The position numbers and the translations under genes are program-made. Shown piece by piece: positions 1 through 4,875 of a DNA stretch of 5,339 bases (within the stretch, counting starts at the first letter, position 1; the number at the start of each line of letters is the position of its first letter). The notes under the pieces were generated by a model. The model saw only the letters and a program-made list of their open reading frames with translations. It searched no databases and was not told where the DNA came from. The DNA comes from Deltaproteobacteria bacterium (GTDB taxonomy: Bacteria > Myxococcota_A > Polyangia > HGW-17 > SLPX01): positions 1 through 5,339 of the forward strand of contig JAABSF010000227.1 in NCBI GenBank assembly GCA_011390535.1, in the 5' to 3' direction.

Positions 1-284
1 TATTGAATTGCCTTGAGCGACACGAGGCGGATTTCGGCATGGATGCTCTTTTACTATATGTTTTAACCCACGAGCTTATACATGTTATTCGGTTTGAGCG
101 GTTTCAGCAGGCTGTAGAGGTGGGGGAAGAAAAGAGAGAAAAAGAAGAATCAGCGGTCCATAAAATCACCGGCGAAATACTTCTGCCCATTGCGGATACC
201 GAACTTCGAAACGTGTTGGCTAAATATAATGTTCCGAGTGGAGATTGTTTTCGTGTTACGGACAGGACAAGAGGGTTGCCCTGA
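1..284 (+). CDS. C-terminal part of an uncharacterised HExxH-motif protein (5' end outside window)
   Basis: The reading frame is open through the left edge and stops with TGA at 282-284, so about 94 C-terminal codons are present. The core reads DALLLYVLTHELIHVIRF. HELIH (bases 69-83) fits the HExxH zinc-binding and catalytic motif of metallopeptidases and sits at the end of a hydrophobic helix, as in zincins. Downstream is a charged stretch rich in E and K, then EESAVHKIT, whose glutamates lie about 21-22 residues after the second motif histidine and could supply a third ligand as in gluzincins; that is inference. No signal peptide or membrane segment is visible in this part. A TTG at 3 and an ATG at 39 are in frame. 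The ATG has only a weak, distant GAGG upstream and would start almost inside the motif helix, so I favour a start upstream of the window. The gene converges with the TPR gene, 28 bp apart. I do not recognise the family securely; substrate and activity are unknown. Confidence 0.72.
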   Translation, partial: LNCLERHEADFGMDALLLYVLTHELIHVIRFERFQQAVEVGEEKREKEESAVHKITGEILLPIADTELRNVLAKYNVPSGDCFRVTDRTRGLP

Positions 285-312
285 CAAATAGCTCTCGATC
301 ACTCACCCCGAA

Positions 313-1245
313 TTAGAAACGCATTTTCATGTTCAGCGCACCTCCTTGAGGCGCTCCGGAGGGGAAGAATACGAGCTGATTCTGAAGAAATCTGCGTCGA
401 GCCTTTTCTTTTTTTATCTGTTTTCTCATTTCAATATAACCGTCGATGACACCGTAGATAAATACTCCCACCAGCAGGCCGAAAGAGACGTAATTAACGG
501 CCAGCATTGTCTTTGCCAGTGTTCGATTGTCCTCTACAATATTACCGTCGATATCCTGAATTACAAAAGATCCGTCATGACGGTATTTTGAGGAGCGCAA
601 GATAGCAATGGAAGCAGCGTTTATTGCCAGCAGTCCCACCTCTGCTCCAAGTAAAGACCACGCTTTTATATGTTGGCCGTTTTGAAACTGCCCTGCCGGA
701 GGAAAAAAATTCAATACGGCATACTTGGGTTTCATGGGTTCAAGCTGACGAACTTCTTTTTTTAAAGTTTCTTTTCTGACTAGTTCAAAAGACTCCACTA
801 CTTGAGGAGGTACCAGGCGTGGGCTAAGGCGCAGGGTTGGGTCCAGTGCAACGATTTTGCGAAAAACAATGAGCGCTCCTTCTTTGCGACCCGATAGATG
901 TAGACTGATACCGTAAATGCGCAGAGCTTCTATTCTGTCGGCTCTATCGAGTTTCATTCCTCTCTCGATTATCGGTCTGAGAATCTTTACTGTTTTCTCA
1001 AATTGACCGTATTCAAAGGTGTTGTGAGCAGAGCGCAAGATGGCTTCTTGTGATTTTTTGTCTTCTTGTGTGCCTTGGCTCTTTTTAGTCTCTGAAGGGT
1101 CTGCAGCTGCTGGGTTTCCAGAAAAAACCAACACAGAAAAAAATAAAATGAACCGCCATTTTTTTGTGGCAAAACATAAAGGTGACCCGAAAAAAGATGT
1201 TGCCGTTTTATGCAAAGCGGTTTTTTGTAGAGCCCTTATCGGCAT
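313..1245 (-). CDS. Exported TPR protein with two C-terminal membrane segments
   Basis: This 310-residue protein starts at an ATG preceded by AAAGGAG with a 12-nt spacer. The N-terminus is a basic region of about 30 residues, then a hydrophobic core (about 31-43) and a likely signal peptidase site after AAA at 46-48. Residues 67-157 are helical with tetratricopeptide character (FEYGQFEKTVKILRPII, then YGISLHLSGRKEGALIVFRKIVALDP). Residues 173-190 contain FFPPAGQFQNG, resembling the 'PGxGQxYNG' signature before the membrane helices of DUF5683-like and TM2-like proteins. Hydrophobic helices follow at about 197-216 and 246-267, then a basic segment (RKQIKKEKARRR) and a Gly/Pro-rich tail ending in Phe. 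TPR modules mediate protein contacts, so a scaffold in the envelope is the natural inference; no enzyme motif is seen. The gene lies 131 bp after the carboxypeptidase-regulatory-like lipoprotein gene on the same strand, so it may be the last gene of that operon or have its own promoter. No terminator was found after its TAA stop. Confidence 0.88.
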   Translation of the reverse strand: MPIRALQKTALHKTATSFFGSPLCFATKKWRFILFFSVLVFSGNPAAADPSETKKSQGTQEDKKSQEAILRSAHNTFEYGQFEKTVKILRPIIERGMKLDRADRIEALRIYGISLHLSGRKEGALIVFRKIVALDPTLRLSPRLVPPQVVESFELVRKETLKKEVRQLEPMKPKYAVLNFFPPAGQFQNGQHIKAWSLLGAEVGLLAINAASIAILRSSKYRHDGSFVIQDIDGNIVEDNRTLAKTMLAVNYVSFGLLVGVFIYGVIDGYIEMRKQIKKEKARRRFLQNQLVFFPSGAPQGGALNMKMRF

Positions 1246-1257
1246 GTTTTTTCTCAG

Positions 1258-1264
1258 CTCCTTT
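1258..1264 (-). promoter_or_regulatory. Ribosome binding site of the TPR gene
   Basis: Reading the minus strand, AAAGGAG lies 12 nt before the ATG at 1245. It supports this start even though that gives an unusually long N-terminal region before the signal-peptide hydrophobic core. No in-frame ATG occurs between this start and the hydrophobic core. Confidence 0.7.
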
Positions 1265-1376
1265 CTTGAAGGTAAATGGGCATGATATATTTACAATCAT
1301 CCGCTCATTGGTGTTGGCTATAGAGTCATTTTTTGTGAGAAAGCTTTCCTCCTGACGGCCTCACACGGTCGATGTT

Positions 1377-3308
1377 CTAGGGTCTTCCCGGATCCGGCAA
1401 AATGAGCTTAAATTTGCCGGAGGCATTTGTCATAGTTTCAAAAACAGGAGTTCTGTTGGTTGACTGGGGGTCGAAGACCTGAATTAGAACCGACGAAGCA
1501 TTCGAGCCCGATGACTGTTTTCTTATTCTACCCTCAAGCGACAGTCCTCGTGGTAGCTTGATGTCTTGCCCGGGGGATTCTTCGATTATTAATCCATCTG
1601 TTACGATGGCCTCCATGTCCACCAGTCGAGCCCACTCTGTTTGGAGAGGAGGGAAAAAAGAAAATGTGTATTTTGCGCCATCAACAAGAGACAGTTCAAA
1701 GAAACCTGAAGCATCTGTGTATGTTTCTACAGAGCTACCTCTCCCCAGGCGTGTGGACGCCACCACACGAACATTTTCAAGTGGCGAGGGTTCTTCATCT
1801 CCTAACGTTCCGGGAGCTCCTCTTACGGTTCCAGTCACCGTCGCTTTCTTTTTAAGGGTGATGAGGGAATCTGAGATGCTCCCTTGCTTAAGATCTATAT
1901 TTGTTAAAACGGTTTGTGAGCCGTCACTGCTTTCAATAATAACTTCATAACTTGCTTGGGGGAGTTGTTCAATGCTCCATGTTCCGTTCGCTGGAGTGAC
2001 GAAGGATTTTTTCATATATCCTGATGCATCGTAGGTGGTGTGTGGTTCATCATCCAGGAATGTAGTTAGAGAAGCAGCTGATATCAAAGGTTCTGATATC
2101 AAGGTTATCAAAGCACCTTGGACTGGTGAAGCTTCTTCGTCAACGACCATCCCTGAATAGTCAGCGCGAGGGATTTGGTTATAAACTATCTCTAACTTCA
2201 TTGCCGAATCTTCGGTTATCTCTATTCGTTGAGATGGTTCTATATTAAGGTTTGGTAGTACTGAAGAAGGCGAAGGTACGCTCTGAAGCCCACATATTCC
2301 AGGTCTTGCATAGAGCAAAAACTCACCATCAAATGATCGGCTTTTGCCCACAGAAGAAGGTGTGTCTTTGCAGCGCAGGACTACTTGAACATCACCTAAC
2401 GGAACATCCTCGGTCTCGTTTGCTTCAAATATATGTCCAATTACCCCGTGGCCCTGATCCAAGGTAAAGTTAAGATTCTGCCCTGGTGTTTGTTGATCGA
2501 ACCACAGAGGTGCGATGTCTTCAACTTCCGGGATAATGAGCACGTTGAAGAGTTGATTTTGTTCAACCATAAACTCAAGCAAATCTTCGCCTCCGAGAAA
2601 AAAACCTTCCTGCGACAGGCCGCCTTCTGAAAGAAATGGCCTTAAGCGAACAAAAGAACGGATAGGTAGCGATGTTTCATCTTCGACCCTGAAAGTGAAT
2701 GGTGTCCCCTCTTGAAGATCAAAACCGAGATCTTTTCGAGGCGTTGCGCCTATAACTGTATAAGTCTTTTCTTGCCGGGGGATTGTTTTTGTGTCCGGCG
2801 GAGTAAGACGGACAGTGTACTCTTTTTCATTATATGATTCGGGGAAAACCGTCACATAGAGCATAGCCGAGCACTTGTTTCCGTAAACAGTTTCCGCTTC
2901 TACATTCACAGTGTGGGTTCCGGTGTTTTCCGGCGTAAACTCCAAAGTCCGGTCACTATCCCGCAGATCGAAGTCGGATAACTCCGATTCATCAGGATCC
3001 TTTATTTTCCATGTGATTTGGGCCAGCGTCCCGTATTCAACTGTTGCAATTACGGGAATAATGGTGTCCACGATTGAATCTTTCTCTGTGTTTTTTAAAG
3101 AGAGTGCTATCTCACAACCTGGTCCACCGTCTATGTTTGTTCCGCCATCATTGTTATCATTGTGATTCAATGTTCCGCCATCCATCATACCGCACCCAAA
3201 GATGAAGAGAGTGGAGCAGACTGTAAAAACGGGCCACTTTGCTTCTGTAATGAGAGCTATTAGGGCTCTGAGAGCTTTTCCTGTGATTTTTTTCTTTGAC
3301 GCTTTCAT
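1377..3308 (-). CDS. Large lipoprotein with carboxypeptidase-regulatory-like beta domains
   Basis: This 643-residue protein has an ATG start with GGAGG 6 nt upstream. The N-terminus has a basic segment, a hydrophobic stretch (27-38) and an imperfect lipobox IFGC with Cys39 as the predicted lipidated residue. A flexible Asn/Asp/Gly linker with three DGG units follows (43-63). Residues 66-156 look PKD/Ig-like (ITWKIKDPDES, then EFTPENTGTHTVNVEAE). Residues 165-285 are a beta-rich block I cannot assign. From 286 there are repeated CarboxypepD_reg-like modules, roughly 286-378, 383-486, 489-583 and 588-643, recognisable from 'G.V.D....P...A.V....' strands and '(D)ASGxFxL' turns (YDASGYMKKSF, TDASGFFELSL, TNASGKFKLIL). 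Such modules are transthyretin-like beta sandwiches that serve as binding or structural units. No peptidase catalytic domain is present, so the protein should not be called a carboxypeptidase. The last module ends where a further strand would be expected. The gene lies 26 bp downstream of the PKD lipoprotein gene and is almost certainly co-transcribed with it. Function is unknown; envelope location is inferred from the lipobox. Confidence 0.92.
   Translation of the reverse strand: MKASKKKITGKALRALIALITEAKWPVFTVCSTLFIFGCGMMDGGTLNHNDNNDGGTNIDGGPGCEIALSLKNTEKDSIVDTIIPVIATVEYGTLAQITWKIKDPDESELSDFDLRDSDRTLEFTPENTGTHTVNVEAETVYGNKCSAMLYVTVFPESYNEKEYTVRLTPPDTKTIPRQEKTYTVIGATPRKDLGFDLQEGTPFTFRVEDETSLPIRSFVRLRPFLSEGGLSQEGFFLGGEDLLEFMVEQNQLFNVLIIPEVEDIAPLWFDQQTPGQNLNFTLDQGHGVIGHIFEANETEDVPLGDVQVVLRCKDTPSSVGKSRSFDGEFLLYARPGICGLQSVPSPSSVLPNLNIEPSQRIEITEDSAMKLEIVYNQIPRADYSGMVVDEEASPVQGALITLISEPLISAASLTTFLDDEPHTTYDASGYMKKSFVTPANGTWSIEQLPQASYEVIIESSDGSQTVLTNIDLKQGSISDSLITLKKKATVTGTVRGAPGTLGDEEPSPLENVRVVASTRLGRGSSVETYTDASGFFELSLVDGAKYTFSFFPPLQTEWARLVDMEAIVTDGLIIEESPGQDIKLPRGLSLEGRIRKQSSGSNASSVLIQVFDPQSTNRTPVFETMTNASGKFKLILPDPGRP
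2078..2106. repeat. Short tandem duplication, period 15 bp
   Basis: CTGATATCAAAGGTT (2078-2092) is followed at once by CTGATATCAAGGTT (2093-2106), with a further ATCAAAG at 2107-2113. The start-to-start period is 15 bp, so the repeat is in frame and gives two copies of Leu-Ile-Ser in the translated lipoprotein (LISEPLIS, residues about 403-410). It lies in a loop of the second CarboxypepD_reg-like module and looks like a small slippage product. Confidence 0.6.
3138..3182. repeat. 12-bp direct repeat encoding the DGG linker
   Basis: TGTTCCGCCATC occurs at 3138-3149 and again at 3171-3182, a period of 33 bp (11 codons). It encodes the repeated DGGT units of the Asn/Asp/Gly-rich linker just after the lipidated cysteine. 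The in-frame period suggests the linker grew by duplication. Confidence 0.55.
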
Positions 3309-3314
3309 TTTTTG

Positions 3315-3319
3315 CCTCC
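3315..3319 (-). promoter_or_regulatory. Ribosome binding site of the carboxypeptidase-regulatory-like lipoprotein gene
   Basis: Minus-strand GGAGG lies 6 nt before the ATG at 3308, inside the 26-bp gap after the upstream gene. It is the strongest Shine-Dalgarno sequence in the window and fixes this start. Confidence 0.8.
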
Positions 3320-3334
3320 GGGGCGGAGTTATTA

Positions 3335-4558
3335 TTAACGAAACTCAATTTTCCAAGTGACCCATTGAGGGCAACCAGCCACTAAACTGCAGCGGATCTC
3401 TTCAACTCCGCATTCCAGCTCTCGTGTTTTTCTATCAGAGACTTTGACTCTGATCCAAACCTCTTGTCCCGGGCTGAACTCTCCGGGATAGATGTCCAGA
3501 TAGGGTTCATGGTAGCCGCTGACGGGAAGAAAGCTCTGTCCTTTGTTTTCGCTTATTTCCCAGTTGAAGGATATGCCTCCCGCCGGTGGGTAGGGATCCA
3601 GATCGTCTTCAACTCTCAGGACTTCGAACCGGTGCGACTCCATGAAGTCAAAGACCAGCAGAGGTATTATGCTTGCGTCGGCGGGAGAGGTTTCACGGAT
3701 ACATGGTGCTCCATCCTTGGCCACATTGATGTGCGAAGTTGCTGTGCTTTCTCTGTTACCATCACTTACCGTCAGATAGACGACATAGGTGCCGGGTACA
3801 TCCGGGATCACGAGACAACGGAGTTTTTTCTTTGGATCTTCATCTTCCGGGTTGTATCCTTCATCCGCGGTTAGCATTACAAAAACCTCTGAATCAGAGG
3901 CGGAGGGACGTTCTACTTCCCAGGTGTAAGATAGCTCATCTCCTTCATCAAGATCCGAGCTTAAAAATCCGTGGAACCAGATCTCTTGGCTTACGATATA
4001 TTGATTCTCCTCATTGGATGGTGTTTCTGCTGTAATCACAGCCTCAGGCGGACGGTTGTTTACAAATATTTCTTTGGAGACTCGGGAGCTTCGAATGCCT
4101 TCTTTATCGTAAACACGCAGCGAAATAGTGTAGTTCGCTTTGGCTGTGGGTTTGAAACAGCAAGTGGGCTTTGTTCCTCCATTACAGGTACCTGAGCCTT
4201 GTTCATCTCCACATTCTTCATATGGATACTCAGATCCGACTTCGAATTCGATACTCCATTCATATGTAAGCTCATCTTCTTCAGGATCAGAGCTGTTTTC
4301 TCCGCTCAAAAAAACCGAATCGCCGATATATATTAACTCTTGGTCTATTCTAAGCTCTACTATGGCCGTGGGTCTTTTGTTCACCGGCTCAATGGGCTCT
4401 AAATAAAGGCAGCTTGCGGACAGAAAGATGAATGCTCCTAGTAATATTGACGAACTCAACAAAATTTTTGAAAAACCCGGCAAACAAACAGCGATCTCGA
4501 CAAAAGATAGTATTGGACACTTATAAAGTTGTTTAAACAGGCTTTCTTTTTGGCTCAT
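3335..4558 (-). CDS. PKD-domain lipoprotein
   Basis: This 407-residue protein starts at an ATG with AAGGTG 8 nt upstream. The N-terminal region is long (about 30 residues) before a hydrophobic core (32-46) and an imperfect lipobox LSASC with Cys50. Two PKD/Ig-like domains follow: 62-166, with VFLSGENSSDPEEDELTYEW and ISLRVYDKEG, and 170-280, with GFLSSDLDEGDELSYTWEV and GTYVVYLTVSDGNRES. These are the 'D.D.L.Y.W' and 'Y.V.L.V.D' signatures of PKD folds. The first domain carries a Cys-rich insert (C116, C125, C133, C134) that could hold disulfides. Residues 283-407 form a third, less recognisable beta domain (FNWEIS, VWIRVKVSD) ending in WVTWKIEFR. PKD domains are extracellular binding or spacer modules; no enzyme motif is seen. 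Translation ends with three consecutive in-frame TAA codons, and the next lipoprotein gene starts 26 bp later. This gene is probably first in its operon, after the terminator and promoter in the gap upstream. Ligand and role are unknown. Confidence 0.92.
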   Translation of the reverse strand: MSQKESLFKQLYKCPILSFVEIAVCLPGFSKILLSSSILLGAFIFLSASCLYLEPIEPVNKRPTAIVELRIDQELIYIGDSVFLSGENSSDPEEDELTYEWSIEFEVGSEYPYEECGDEQGSGTCNGGTKPTCCFKPTAKANYTISLRVYDKEGIRSSRVSKEIFVNNRPPEAVITAETPSNEENQYIVSQEIWFHGFLSSDLDEGDELSYTWEVERPSASDSEVFVMLTADEGYNPEDEDPKKKLRCLVIPDVPGTYVVYLTVSDGNRESTATSHINVAKDGAPCIRETSPADASIIPLLVFDFMESHRFEVLRVEDDLDPYPPAGGISFNWEISENKGQSFLPVSGYHEPYLDIYPGEFSPGQEVWIRVKVSDRKTRELECGVEEIRCSLVAGCPQWVTWKIEFR

Positions 4559-4566
4559 GGTGATTA

Positions 4567-4572
4567 CACCTT
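4567..4572 (-). promoter_or_regulatory. Ribosome binding site of the PKD lipoprotein gene
   Basis: Minus-strand AAGGTG lies 8 nt before the ATG at 4558 and 6 nt after the 3' arm of a leader stem-loop. It supports the ATG at 4558 despite the long N-terminal region before the hydrophobic core. Confidence 0.6.
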
Positions 4573-4578
4573 ACTTTT

Positions 4579-4622
4579 CTTTCCCGGCTCAATTTAAATA
4601 AAGCAACTCTCGTGCCGGAAAG
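4579..4622 (-). promoter_or_regulatory. Leader stem-loop upstream of the PKD lipoprotein gene
   Basis: On the minus strand CTTTCCGGC (4622-4614) can pair with GCCGGGAAAG (4588-4579), giving nine base pairs with a single bulged G and a 25-nt AU-rich loop. No U tract follows, so it is not an intrinsic terminator. It ends 6 nt before the Shine-Dalgarno sequence, so it could stabilise the mRNA or affect ribosome access. Pairing is seen in the sequence; a regulatory role is inference. Confidence 0.45.
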
Positions 4623-4642
4623 TGAAGATCTTGTTTAACCCA

Positions 4643-4658
4643 CATGTTTGCATACATG
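4643..4658. promoter_or_regulatory. 16-bp dyad at the predicted transcription start (possible operator)
   Basis: CATGTTTGCATACATG is symmetric at 14 of 16 positions. It begins about 5 nt downstream of the transcription start predicted from the promoter at 4670-4698, a normal place for a repressor site. No regulator gene is visible in the window, and short dyads arise by chance. Confidence 0.3.
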
Positions 4659-4669
4659 GATTCACCATT

Positions 4670-4698
4670 ATTATCTCAGACAGTACGGTTTAGGCCAA
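4670..4698 (-). promoter_or_regulatory. Sigma70-like promoter for the lipoprotein operon
   Basis: On the minus strand a -35 hexamer TTGGCC (4698-4693, 4 of 6 matches to TTGACA) is separated by exactly 17 bp from a -10 hexamer GATAAT (4675-4670, 5 of 6 matches to TATAAT). It lies just downstream of the terminator of the previous gene and about 110 bp before the ATG at 4558. A start near 4663-4661 would leave a leader of about 100 nt. Confidence 0.5.
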
Positions 4699-4715
4699 GA
4701 AGGTTTTTCAATCAC

Positions 4716-4741
4716 AAAGAAAACGCGACAAATATGTCACG
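4716..4741 (-). terminator. Intrinsic terminator after the PEGA-like domain gene
   Basis: The minus-strand RNA gives CGUGACA-UAUU-UGUCGCG, a 7-bp stem with a tetraloop (4741-4724), followed directly by UUUUCUUU (4723-4716). One pair is a U-G wobble on the minus strand and would be a C-A mismatch on the plus strand, so the hairpin favours minus-strand transcription. It lies about 135 nt after the stop codon at 4876-4878 and separates that gene from the lipoprotein operon. Confidence 0.65.
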
Positions 4742-4875
4742 GTCTCTGTAGGGATGATAAAAAACACAGTGACCTTCGGTTTTACAAAACAGGATGAGAT
4801 CTTTTAGGAGTAGGTTCAAAGTGAACATAAAGATTCGTAAGCCATCCAGTTACGATTTGTCTTTTTAGCTTTTGA

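Larger units (their letters stand above)
4559..4875. other. 317-bp intergenic regulatory region
   Basis: This is the longest gap in the window. Read on the minus strand it contains the 3' untranslated part of the PEGA-domain gene (4875-4742), an intrinsic terminator (4741-4716), a promoter candidate (4698-4670), a 16-bp dyad at the predicted transcription start (4658-4643), a leader hairpin (4622-4579) and the ribosome binding site of the PKD lipoprotein gene (4572-4567). No gene with convincing protein features was found on either strand. The only noteworthy short frame is 22 codons, at 4657-4589 on the minus strand. Confidence 0.7.

Noticed and set aside
335..355. GC-rich inverted repeat AGCGC ... 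GCGCT near the end of the TPR gene
   Set aside because: It lies inside the coding sequence, has a bulge, and is not followed by a U tract on either strand, so it is not supported as a terminator.
1339..1348. 10-bp perfect palindrome GAAAGCTTTC in the gap before the TPR gene
   Set aside because: Too short and AT-rich to call an operator, not positioned against a convincing promoter, and unable to form a hairpin with a proper loop.
1558..1950. 130-codon plus-strand open frame opposite the large lipoprotein gene
   Set aside because: It is antisense to a well-supported coding frame with a lipobox and repeated domains, its translation is low-complexity Ser/Thr/Pro without recognisable motifs, and it has no good ribosome binding site.
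1377..3308. Calling the large lipoprotein a carboxypeptidase
   Set aside because: Only regulatory-like beta modules are present; there is no M14 zinc peptidase domain or HxxE motif context.
3464..3874. 136-codon plus-strand open frame opposite the PKD lipoprotein gene
   Set aside because: The opposite frame carries clear PKD motifs; this one shows no domain pattern and is best explained as a shadow.
4596..4626. Second promoter candidate TTCACT ... TTTATT close to the PKD lipoprotein gene
   Set aside because: Both hexamers match at only four of six positions and they overlap the arms and loop of the leader hairpin. The promoter at 4670-4698 has better hexamers and a 17-bp spacer.
4759..4783. 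Weak minus-strand hairpin AAAAC/GUUUU followed by U residues
   Set aside because: It has only five pairs, mostly A-U, with a 13-nt loop. The stem at 4716-4741 is far better and lies just downstream.
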